Source: Streptomyces cylindrosporus (lineage in GTDB: Bacteria; Actinomycetota; Actinomycetes; Streptomycetales; Streptomycetaceae). Taken from it: DNA of 64,000 nt. A model generated the notes under the pieces. That model searched no databases. It was not told the DNA's origin and was given only the letters and a program-made list of their open reading frames with translations. The DNA is taken from positions 124,001 to 188,000 of the forward strand of contig NZ_JALDAY010000012.1 in assembly GCF_022698165.1 (NCBI RefSeq), given 5' to 3'. The position numbers and the translations under genes are program-made. Shown piece by piece: positions 23,083 to 30,983 of this stretch (position 1 is the first letter of the stretch; the number at the start of each line of letters is the position of its first letter).

Positions 23083-25202
23083 CGTGGGGCCGGGCTTTCT
23101 GCGCAGAGGTCGGGGGACGGGCCGAGGGAGTGCTCCAGGTCGAACACGACGTCCCCGACGTGCCCGTGCGAGACCATGACCTTGGTCCCCTTGACGGCGC
23201 GGAGCGCCGTCCAGATCCGGTCGAACGTGTCCCGGTCGATGCCGCTGAAGGACTCGTCGAACAGGTAGACCTGAGGGCCGTGAAGCACCGCGCGGGCGAT
23301 CGACAGCCGCTGGATCTGGCCCCGGGACAGGCCCGCGCCCGATTCGCGCACCGGCTCGTCCAGGCCGTCGTGCAGACCGTCGAGAACGTCCAGGAAGCAG
23401 GCGACGCGGCAGGCCTCCAGGATATCCGCGGTGCTGTGCGGGACGCCTAGAGTCAGGTTCTCGCGCAGGGACGCGGTCAGCAGGACCGGGTTCTCCGGGA
23501 CGTACAGGACGTGGTGCGGCAGTTCGGCGGCCGGCACCCGGGAGATCTCGGCCCCGCCGATCGTGATGCTGCCGCCGTAGCCGGAGTGGACTCCCGCCAG
23601 TAGGGCGAGGAGGGTGCTCTTCCCCGAGCCGTTGGCGCCGCCCAGTAGCATCCTCGTGCCGTACGGGATGGCGAGGTCGAGCCCGGTGAACGTGTCGTGC
23701 CGGGCGCCGATATGGCGGAAGCGAAGGCCACGGATCGTGATGTCGGCGGGTTCCAACGGTGTCTCGGCCCGGTCGGCGGACACGGCCGGCCGGACGTCCT
23801 CCTGCTGCAGGACCACGTCCCGGTAGCGGCCCAGCGCGGCGGAGGTGCGCTGGGCGGTGACCTGGAGGGAGGCCACAGAGTCCATGGCGCCCAGGAAGTA
23901 GCCGGCCATGGTCAGGAAACCGAAGACCTCGCCGACGGTGAGCGAGCCGGAGAGCATCCGGCTCAGACCCGCCCAGGCGGCCACCACCGTGAAGACCGTC
24001 TGGCTGCCCGTCTTGATCACCGAGTTGACGTTCTCCAGCCGACCGAGCCGGGTCTCCGAGTCGATTCTGCGGTGCAGTGCCCGCCGCATCCGTTCGAAAG
24101 CGAAGTCACGTCTGCCGTAGCTGGTCAACTCCGTCTGCCCACGCAGGGAGTTGAGGGTTTCCGACTTCAGGGTGGCGTCCCGCTGGAGTGCTTCCGCGGC
24201 GGCATTTCTTATGTACGGGAAGAGGATCAGGGAGCTGAGCACGTTGATTGCGGCGGGCGGAATGAGGAAGAGGAAGAGTGCCGGTCCCGTTACGAGCAGA
24301 TAGCCTCCGACCGAGAAAACGACACACAGGTCGATGGCCGCCCGCACCGAGGCCGCTGTGACCAGTTGCTGGATCTCCTGCACATCGTCGATCCGGCTCA
24401 CCAGATCACCGGCCCGGCGGCTCTTGAGGTAATGGGCCGGAAGTCGCAGGAGTTTGTGCAGATAGCGTTCGGACAACCGCTGTTGCAGCGATTGGCTCAG
24501 CGTAACGATGGCGCGGCCGCGCAGATACTGGACGCCTACTGCGACGAGGGCTATGCCGATGAACTCCGCGGACATGAGAGCCAGCCCCCGCCGGGAACCG
24601 TCCCGCAGCACGCGGTCCACTGCCAGCTGCACGAACAGGCTGTTGAGCAGCGCCACCAGTGCCACGACGACGGTCGCGGCCAGGATCAGCGAGAGCCGTC
24701 CGCGGTGGGCGCGCACGCTCTGCCACAGCAGACCACGCGCAGCCGACGCCCTGACCCTGGCGCCGAGTGGCAGCCGTGCCGAGGGCCGGTCGGTGACCAG
24801 GGCCTCCCCGTGGAAGACTTCGGCCAACACCTCGGGTGCGACTCGCATCGGCCGGTGCAGCAGGGGGTCGCCGATGACGAAGTGACCGCTGCCGGTGACT
24901 TCGTGGACCACCACGAAGTGTCGGTCGCCGTCCTCGTCCAGCAGCACGACCGCGGGTCCCGCCACTCGCACGGCCTGCGCCAACTGGCCCGTGTCCAGCC
25001 GCAGCAGCTCGCTGTCGACGCCGTACCCGCTCAATACCTCCCGCAGGCGCAGCAGGTTGGAGCCGCGCTCACCGAGCCCCGTGGACTCGCGCAGCAGCGC
25101 CGCGTCGACCGCGGTGCCGTGCCGCAGGAGGACGGCGCGCAGACAGGCCGGGCCGCAGTCGGTCTCCCCCGACTGATGGGTGTGGTAACGCTGCCACTTC
25201 AC
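23079..25202 (-). CDS. sunT: Bacteriocin-processing ABC exporter with C39 peptidase domain (SunT-like)
   Basis: The 707-residue protein has three parts. Residues 1-140 form a C39 peptidase: the oxyanion Gln and nucleophile Cys in QSGETDCGPACL, the His in HFVVVHEV, and an Asp in GDPLLHRP. A six-helix ABC transmembrane domain covers about 160-440. The C-terminal ATPase has Walker A GANGSGKST, the signature SGAGLSRGQIQRL, Walker B VYLFDES and an H-loop SHGH. C39 exporters cut a leader at a double-glycine-type site while secreting the peptide. It is coupled by overlap to the SunS-type gene. The start is GTG with GGGAG upstream. Confidence 0.93.
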   Translation of the reverse strand: MKWQRYHTHQSGETDCGPACLRAVLLRHGTAVDAALLRESTGLGERGSNLLRLREVLSGYGVDSELLRLDTGQLAQAVRVAGPAVVLLDEDGDRHFVVVHEVTGSGHFVIGDPLLHRPMRVAPEVLAEVFHGEALVTDRPSARLPLGARVRASAARGLLWQSVRAHRGRLSLILAATVVVALVALLNSLFVQLAVDRVLRDGSRRGLALMSAEFIGIALVAVGVQYLRGRAIVTLSQSLQQRLSERYLHKLLRLPAHYLKSRRAGDLVSRIDDVQEIQQLVTAASVRAAIDLCVVFSVGGYLLVTGPALFLFLIPPAAINVLSSLILFPYIRNAAAEALQRDATLKSETLNSLRGQTELTSYGRRDFAFERMRRALHRRIDSETRLGRLENVNSVIKTGSQTVFTVVAAWAGLSRMLSGSLTVGEVFGFLTMAGYFLGAMDSVASLQVTAQRTSAALGRYRDVVLQQEDVRPAVSADRAETPLEPADITIRGLRFRHIGARHDTFTGLDLAIPYGTRMLLGGANGSGKSTLLALLAGVHSGYGGSITIGGAEISRVPAAELPHHVLYVPENPVLLTASLRENLTLGVPHSTADILEACRVACFLDVLDGLHDGLDEPVRESGAGLSRGQIQRLSIARAVLHGPQVYLFDESFSGIDRDTFDRIWTALRAVKGTKVMVSHGHVGDVVFDLEHSLGPSPDLCAESPAPR

Positions 25203-25244
25203 CGAAGAACTCCCGGACGGGGATGGCTGGACGAGAAGAGGGCG

Positions 25245-25273
25245 CGCGCCCGCCTCCGGGAGAGGCGGGCGCG
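25245..25273 (-). terminator. Intercistronic hairpin between precursor and exporter genes
   Basis: CGCGCCCGCCTC (25245-25256) and GAGGCGGGCGCG (25262-25273) pair perfectly over 12 bp with a 5-nt loop, 8 bp after the precursor stop and 42 bp before the exporter start. In RiPP operons such a hairpin usually causes partial termination or protects the precursor mRNA, giving more precursor than enzyme. No T-run follows, so read-through is expected. Confidence 0.8.
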
Positions 25274-25281
25274 TATCCGTG

Positions 25282-25476
25282 CTACAGCTTGTCGCAGCCC
25301 AAGGACTTCCAGAGCTTGTAGTAGTCCCCGTAGCTGCACGACAGCGGATTTCCGATCTGCGCGAAAATCCATTCGCACTGGGCCCGGCTCGGCTTCTTGC
25401 CCTCGCCCGAGGCGGCGGCTGCCTCTTCGTCGGTAAGTGCGGCGAACTTCAGGTCGCGCAGAGCTTGAATGCTCAT
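25282..25476 (-). CDS. Glycocin-like precursor peptide
   Basis: The 64-residue peptide starts at ATG 25476 (MSIQALRDLKF) after GGGGAAAAG; a GTG four codons earlier is possible. Residues 1-24 look like a double-glycine-type leader ending LTDEEAAAASG. The core has three Cys at 34, 47 and 61: helix 1 around QCEWIFAQIG, a loop NPLSCSYGD, and helix 2 around YYKLWKSLGC. This is the helix-loop-helix layout of glycocins with a modifiable Cys or Ser in the loop. Most likely Cys34-Cys61 form a disulfide and Cys47 (or Ser46/Ser48) takes the sugar. First gene of an operon with the exporter and transferase. Confidence 0.85.
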   Translation of the reverse strand: MSIQALRDLKFAALTDEEAAAASGEGKKPSRAQCEWIFAQIGNPLSCSYGDYYKLWKSLGCDKL

Positions 25477-25524
25477 TCTTTTCCCCACTTGTTGTCGGTC
25501 ACAGCCCTGATGGGCGTGGTCCAG

Positions 25525-25554
25525 ACCTTAGGTGTGAAAATCGGAGCTGATCAA
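25525..25554 (-). promoter_or_regulatory. Candidate promoter of the glycocin-like operon
   Basis: On the minus strand TTGATC (25549-25554) and TAAGGT (25525-25530) are 18 bp apart, close to a vegetative -35/-10 pair. This gives a transcript start near 25518 and a 5' leader of about 40 nt. Nothing else in the 235 bp upstream of the precursor resembles a promoter. Confidence 0.4.
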
Positions 25555-25649
25555 GGCCGGCCAGTGGGTGAGCATGGTCACTGGAGCGCACGGAACGGAA
25601 ATTGCGTCTTCCTGCAGGAGGTTTTCCGTGCATCTCCCTGCGCGGGCAC

Positions 25650-25688
25650 GCCGAATTCCCCGGCCCGTGCGGGCGCGGGGAATCCGGC
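25650..25688 (-). terminator. Terminator after nagE2, right edge of the glycocin-like cassette
   Basis: GCCG-A-ATTCCCCG and CGGGGAAT-C-CGGC flank an inner stem GCCCG/CGGGC, giving about 17 pairs with one mismatch. It lies just downstream of the nagE2 stop (25711, minus strand) and upstream of the precursor promoter, so it isolates the cassette from the PTS gene. Confidence 0.82.
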
Positions 25689-25710
25689 TTCGTTCGGGTT
25701 GTCGGGTGCC

Positions 25711-26976
<1,266 letters not shown>

Positions 26977-27030
26977 AACTTCCTCCAGGGGGCAGAGCGC
27001 CGCCCGGGGACAGGGTGGGACGGCGGCGTC

Positions 27031-27063
27031 GCTGGTCTAAACCACTCAGTGGTGTAGACCTGT
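27031..27063 (-). promoter_or_regulatory. Two DasR-responsive elements upstream of nagE2
   Basis: GCTGGTCTAAACCACT (27031-27046) and AGTGGTGTAGACCTGT (27048-27063) each match the DasR site ACTGGTCTAGACCAGT closely and sit as adjacent inverted copies. DasR is the GntR-family repressor of GlcNAc genes and is released by glucosamine-6-phosphate. Confidence 0.88.
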
Positions 27064-27138
27064 TGTAGCAGATGAAGTCCGCATAAAGGAACCCGCGAAT
27101 CCGGCTACCGGAGCGCTACGCGCCGTACACGGCGAAAG

Positions 27139-27163
27139 GCCCCCGGACCGGTGGTCCGAGGGC
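27139..27163 (-). terminator. Terminator after nagE1
   Basis: CGGACC/GGTCCG with a GGT loop, extended beyond one mismatch by GCCC/GGGC. It follows the nagE1 stop (27192 on the minus strand) and precedes the DasR boxes of nagE2, so the two permease genes are separately transcribed. Confidence 0.65.
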
Positions 27164-27191
27164 TGGTGTTGTCGCTGCTGAACGGCCCCTG

Positions 27192-28484
27192 TCAGGCCTT
27201 GGTGACGTCCTCGCGCTCCTCCTCCGGCTCCCGGCCGGGGGTCTTCAGGTCGAATCTCGTGATCGCGAAACGGAAGATGACGTAGTAGACGGCCGCGAAG
27301 CACAGGCCGATCGGAATGATCGCCCAGGGTTTCGTCGCGAGGTTCCAGTTGATGATGTAGTCGATCAGCCCGGCGCTGAAGCTGAAGCCGTCGTGCACGC
27401 CCAGCCCCCAGGTCACCGCCATCGACACCCCGGTCAGCAGCGCGTGGATCGCGTACAGCAGCGGGGCGATGAACAGGAACGAGTACTCGATCGGTTCCGT
27501 GATGCCGGTGACGAACGACGTCAGCGCGACCGAGAGCATCAGGCCGCCGACCTCTTTGCGACGGCTCGGCCTGGCGCAGTGCGTGATGGCCAGGGCCGCT
27601 GCCGGCAGCGCGAACATCATGATCGGGAAGAACCCGGACGTGAACTGACCCGCGTTCGGATCGCCCGCCAGGAACATGTTGATGTCACCGTGCACGACCG
27701 TGCCGTCCGGCTTCGTGAAACTCCCGAACTGGAACCAGATGGGCACGTTCAGGAACTGGTGCAGGCCCACGACGAGCAGCGCGCGGTTGGCGACGCCGAA
27801 CACACCCGCGCCCCAGGCACCCGCGTCGCTCAGCCAGTTGCTGAAGTTCTCCAGCCCGTCACCGATCGGCGGCCAGATCCACAGGCACAGCGCCGCGAAC
27901 ACGATCGCGACGAACGCCATGATGATCGGGACGAGCCGCCGCCCGTTGAAGAAGCCGAGCCAGTCCACCAGCTTCGTACGGTGGAACCGCACCCAGAAGA
28001 AGGCCGCCAGCAGCCCCATCACGATGCCGCCGAAGACCCCCGGATTCTGGTACGTGAACGCCGCCACCGTCCCGTCCGAGGCCTGGCAGCCGATCCCCGC
28101 CACCGCCTTCGCCCCGCCCACGCAGTCCTTCGGGAACTGCCGCAGCACGTTGTAGTAGACGAGGAACCCCGCGAGCGCGGCGAGCGCGGTCGAGCCGTCC
28201 GCCTTCTTCGCCATGCCGATGGCCACGCCCACGCAGAACAGCAGCGGCAGCCCCAGCGAGCCGTCCAGCAGCGCGCCGCCCGCGCCCGCCATCACCTTGG
28301 AGACGTTCGTCCACCCCAGCCCGTCGTCCCCGAATACGTCGGGCTGGCCGAGCCGGTTGAGGATGCCCGCGGCCGGCAGTACCGCGATGGGCAGCTGGAG
28401 GCTGCGGCCCATCTTCTGCAGGCCCTGGAACGCCGACTGCCACCGTCGGCGCGCGGGAGGGGTCTCGGTGGTGTCCGCGCTCAT
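27192..28484 (-). CDS. nagE1: PTS sugar permease EIIC, paralogue of NagE2
   Basis: The 430-residue EIIC protein has the same plan as nagE2 (MGRSLQLPIAVLPAAGILNRLG, GFFPIMMFALPAAALAI, GITEPIEYSFLFI) and is clearly a tandem duplicate. An extra loop with two Cys (CVGGAKAVAGIGCQ) is specific to this copy. In S. coelicolor the equivalent gene contributes little to GlcNAc uptake, so its substrate may differ. It diverges from nagF; one DasR box lies between them and may control both. Confidence 0.9.
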   Translation of the reverse strand: MSADTTETPPARRRWQSAFQGLQKMGRSLQLPIAVLPAAGILNRLGQPDVFGDDGLGWTNVSKVMAGAGGALLDGSLGLPLLFCVGVAIGMAKKADGSTALAALAGFLVYYNVLRQFPKDCVGGAKAVAGIGCQASDGTVAAFTYQNPGVFGGIVMGLLAAFFWVRFHRTKLVDWLGFFNGRRLVPIIMAFVAIVFAALCLWIWPPIGDGLENFSNWLSDAGAWGAGVFGVANRALLVVGLHQFLNVPIWFQFGSFTKPDGTVVHGDINMFLAGDPNAGQFTSGFFPIMMFALPAAALAITHCARPSRRKEVGGLMLSVALTSFVTGITEPIEYSFLFIAPLLYAIHALLTGVSMAVTWGLGVHDGFSFSAGLIDYIINWNLATKPWAIIPIGLCFAAVYYVIFRFAITRFDLKTPGREPEEEREDVTKA

Positions 28485-28504
28485 CAGTTGGCGACCGCCC
28501 GTCA

Positions 28505-28520
28505 GGTGGTGTAGACCAGT
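28505..28520. promoter_or_regulatory. DasR-responsive element between nagE1 and nagF
   Basis: GGTGGTGTAGACCAGT differs from the palindromic DasR consensus AGTGGTCTAGACCAGT at two positions and lies in the 126-bp divergent intergenic region, 20 bp from the nagE1 start. Confidence 0.85.
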
Positions 28521-28610
28521 TACGACGATTGGGATGCTGTGACGTCAGCTTTCGGTACGCGCGGCGCAATCGCTCGTGAAGTTGGGCCAACTGTGCATGA
28601 GGAGAGCGAA

Positions 28611-28844
28611 ATGGCCAGCAAGGCAGAGAAGATCGTCGCCGGACTCGGTGGCATCGAGAACATCGAAGAGGTCGAGGGCTGCATCACCCGCCTGCGTACC
28701 GAGGTCGTCGACGCCGGCAAGGTCGACGAGGCCGCCCTCAAGGCCGCGGGCGCGCACGGCGTCGTCAAGATGGGCACCGCCATCCAGGTCGTCATCGGCA
28801 CGGACGCCGACCCCATCGCGGCGGAGATCGAAGACATGATGTGA
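28611..28844 (+). CDS. nagF: PTS EIIB component for N-acetylglucosamine (NagF)
   Basis: The 77-residue EIIB domain has the phospho-accepting Cys in the canonical motif EVEGCITRLRTEV and the ending HGVVKMGTAIQVVIGTD. It transfers phosphate from EIIA to GlcNAc during import through NagE2. Start ATG at 28611 behind GAGGAGAG. Splitting EIIB from EIIC is typical of the Streptomyces GlcNAc system. A terminator follows at 28860. Confidence 0.94.
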   Translation: MASKAEKIVAGLGGIENIEEVEGCITRLRTEVVDAGKVDEAALKAAGAHGVVKMGTAIQVVIGTDADPIAAEIEDMM

Positions 28845-28859
28845 GGCCGGAGGGTCCGA

Positions 28860-28890
28860 GGGCTCCTTCCCGCCACGGGAGGGGCCCTTT
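28860..28890 (+). terminator. Terminator after nagF
   Basis: GGGC-T-CCTTCCCG (28860-28872) pairs with CGGGAGGGGCCC (28876-28887) across a CCA loop, 12 pairs with one bulged T, and is followed by TTT. Confidence 0.82.
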
Positions 28891-28916
28891 CCGCATGTGC
28901 CGATAGGCTCGACGGC

Positions 28917-29654
28917 ATGTCTCGAATCGACGGCCGCACCCCCGAACAACTCCGCCCGATCACCATCGAACGCGGCTGGAGCAAGCACGCCGAAGGCTCC
29001 GTCCTCGTCTCCTTCGGCGACACCAAGGTCTTCTGCACCGCCTCCGTGACCGAAGGCGTCCCCCGCTGGCGCAAGGGCAGCGGCGAGGGCTGGGTCACCG
29101 CCGAGTACTCCATGCTGCCCCGCGCCACCAACACCCGCGGCGACCGCGAATCGGTCCGTGGCAAGATCGGCGGCCGTACGCACGAGATCTCCCGCCTCAT
29201 CGGCCGCTCCCTGCGCGCGGTCATCGACTACAAGGCGCTCGGCGAGAACACGATCGTCCTCGACTGCGACGTCCTGCAGGCCGACGGCGGCACGCGCACG
29301 GCGGCGATCACCGGCGCGTACGTGGCCCTCGCCGACGCCGTCGCCTGGGCGCAGGGCAAGAAGCTGATCAAGGCCGGCCGCCAGCCGCTCACCGGCACCG
29401 TCTCGGCGGTCTCCGTCGGCATCGTCGGCGGAGTGCCGCTCCTGGACCTCTGCTACGAGGAGGACGTCCGCGCCGACACCGACATGAACGTCGTCTGCAC
29501 CGGCGACGGCCGCTTCGTCGAGGTCCAGGGCACGGCGGAGGCGGAGCCCTTCGCGCGCGAGGAGCTCAACGCCCTCCTCGACCTGGCGGTCACCGGCTGC
29601 GCAGAACTCGCCGTCCTCCAGCGCAAGGCCCTTGATACGGTCCTCGAAAAGTAA
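28917..29654 (+). CDS. rph: Ribonuclease PH
   Basis: The 245-residue phosphorolytic 3'-5' exoribonuclease matures tRNA 3' ends. Family landmarks are RPITIERGWSKHAEGSVLV, EYSMLPRAT, the phosphate-binding DCDVLQADGGTRTAAITG, and EVQGTAEAEPF. Length is standard. It heads the usual actinobacterial order rph - lipoprotein - rdgB, where RNA and nucleotide housekeeping genes are linked. Confidence 0.96.
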   Translation: MSRIDGRTPEQLRPITIERGWSKHAEGSVLVSFGDTKVFCTASVTEGVPRWRKGSGEGWVTAEYSMLPRATNTRGDRESVRGKIGGRTHEISRLIGRSLRAVIDYKALGENTIVLDCDVLQADGGTRTAAITGAYVALADAVAWAQGKKLIKAGRQPLTGTVSAVSVGIVGGVPLLDLCYEEDVRADTDMNVVCTGDGRFVEVQGTAEAEPFAREELNALLDLAVTGCAELAVLQRKALDTVLEK

Positions 29655-29797
29655 AGGGCGCACCAAGAAAAGGCGGTCGGCCGGGCAACCCCCGACACCT
29701 TCGGGGGCGTCCCTATGAATGCGGGCGCACGGCACACCACCGTGCGCCCGACCAGTACGGGGGGCCTTTCGGGCCTGGACAGGGAGGAACCACAGTC

Positions 29798-30220
29798 ATG
29801 GCCGGGAACGCGAACCGGGGCCGAGGGGGCCGCGGGGGCCGCCGTATCGCCACCACTCTCGCCGCACTCGCGGCAGTCGGCCTGACGGCCGGTCTCACCA
29901 CCGGCTGCGACGCCGTCGACAAGGCCCTGGACTGCGTTCAGACCGCCGACACCATCGCCGACAGCGTCACCGCGCTCCAGCAGGCCGCGGAGAACGCGGC
30001 GAACGACCCGACCCAACTCGACGAGTCCCTCGCCACCATCGACAAGAACCTCGACAAGATCGGCGACAAGACGGACAACGCCGACGTCAACAAGGCGGTC
30101 GACGATCTCGACCAGGCGGTCTCCAACGTCCGCACGTCGATCAAGAACGGTGACAACACCCCCGACATCAGCCCGGTGACGGACGCGGCGGGGGAGCTGA
30201 CGAAGGTCTGCACCTCGTAA
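29798..30220 (+). CDS. Putative lipoprotein of unknown function
   Basis: The 140-residue protein has an Arg-rich start (RGRGGRGGRR), a hydrophobic core (IATTLAALAAVGLTAG) and the lipobox LTTGC with Cys37 as the lipidated residue. The mature part is acidic and helical with regular heptad-like spacing (DKNLDKIGDKTDNADVNKAV) and two further Cys. It resembles small secreted coiled-coil lipoproteins common between rph and rdgB in Streptomyces. No function known. Confidence 0.82.
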   Translation: MAGNANRGRGGRGGRRIATTLAALAAVGLTAGLTTGCDAVDKALDCVQTADTIADSVTALQQAAENAANDPTQLDESLATIDKNLDKIGDKTDNADVNKAVDDLDQAVSNVRTSIKNGDNTPDISPVTDAAGELTKVCTS

Positions 30221-30253
30221 TCACCGACGGTCGGGCCCTAATACTGTGGGCCC

Positions 30254-30856
30254 ATGACCCGCTTGATCCTCGCCACCCGTAACGCCGGAAAGATCACCGA
30301 GCTCAGGGCGATCCTCGCCGACGCAGGACTCGCCCATGAGCTGGTCGGCGCGGAGGCCTACCCGGACATCCCCGACGTCAAGGAAACAGGGGTGACGTTC
30401 GCCGAGAACGCGCTCCTCAAGGCCCACGCCCTCGCCCGGGCGACGGGCCTGCCCGCCGTCGCCGACGACTCCGGCCTCTGCGTCGACGTCCTGAACGGCG
30501 CCCCCGGAATCTTCTCCGCCCGCTGGGCCGGCCGCCACGGCGACGACAAGGCCAACCTCGACCTGCTCCTGGCCCAGCTCTCGGACATCGCCGACGAACA
30601 CCGCGCCGCCCACTTCGCCTGCGCGGCGGCGCTCGCGTTGCCGGACGGCACGGAACGGGTGGTCGAAGGCCAACTCCGGGGCGTCCTGCGCCACACCCCG
30701 ACCGGCACGAACGGCTTCGGCTACGACCCGATCCTCCAGCCGGAGGGCGAGTCACGCACGTGCGCGGAACTGACCCCGGCCGAGAAGAACGCGATCAGCC
30801 ACCGGGGGAAGGCGTTCCGGGCGCTGGTGCCGGTGGTTCGGGAGCTGCTGGGCTGA
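30254..30856 (+). CDS. rdgB: XTP/dITP pyrophosphatase (RdgB/HAM1)
   Basis: The 200-residue enzyme hydrolyses non-canonical purine triphosphates such as XTP, ITP and dITP. Motifs are LATRNAGKITEL at the N-terminus, ADDSGLCVDVLNGAPG with the catalytic Asp, GTNGFGYDPIL and the C-terminal SHRGKAFRAL. It is the third gene of the rph block. A strong bidirectional terminator follows after 9 bp. Confidence 0.95.
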   Translation: MTRLILATRNAGKITELRAILADAGLAHELVGAEAYPDIPDVKETGVTFAENALLKAHALARATGLPAVADDSGLCVDVLNGAPGIFSARWAGRHGDDKANLDLLLAQLSDIADEHRAAHFACAAALALPDGTERVVEGQLRGVLRHTPTGTNGFGYDPILQPEGESRTCAELTPAEKNAISHRGKAFRALVPVVRELLG

Positions 30857-30865
30857 GCATGCAAA

Positions 30866-30889
30866 AAGGCCCCGCATCTGCGGGGCCTT
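30866..30889. terminator. Bidirectional terminator between rdgB and the tRNA gene
   Basis: AAGGCCCCGCA and TGCGGGGCCTT are perfect 11-bp inverted copies with a 2-nt spacer, with an A-run before and TT after. It ends rdgB on the plus strand and the tRNA transcript on the minus strand. Confidence 0.9.
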
Positions 30890-30893
30890 CCTG

Positions 30894-30968
30894 TGGGCCC
30901 GGTGGGACTCGAACCCACGACACACCGGACCTAAACCGGCGCCCTCTGGCCAGCTGGGGTACGGGCCC
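30894..30968 (-). tRNA. tRNA with anticodon UAG (nominal Leu), atypical short variable loop
   Basis: Acceptor arms GGGCCCG and CGGGCCC pair over 7 bp and the T arm is GTGGG-TTCGAGT-CCCAC. The anticodon loop TTTAGGT is closed by CCGG/CCGG, so the anticodon is TAG (30931-30933), reading CUA Leu codons. The variable region is only about 5-6 nt, so the long arm that defines bacterial tRNA-Leu is missing. The D arm CCCC...GAGG contains a C-A mismatch. The body recalls a tRNA-Lys-like class I tRNA. No CCA is encoded. It may be a real but non-standard tRNA or a pseudogene. Confidence 0.72.
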
Positions 30969-30983
30969 GCAGCGCCGCCTACC

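Noticed and set aside
23079..25202. Reading the C39 exporter and peptide as a lanthipeptide or class II microcin system
   Set aside because: No LanM/LanB-type dehydratase or cyclase is present, while a SunS-type transferase is coupled to the exporter.
21738..25688. Transposon or phage origin of the cassette
   Set aside because: No transposase, integrase or flanking target-site duplication was seen; only terminator hairpins mark the edges.
30894..30968. Amber-suppressor tRNA
   Set aside because: The anticodon is UAG, which reads CUA codons; a suppressor of UAG stops would need anticodon CUA.
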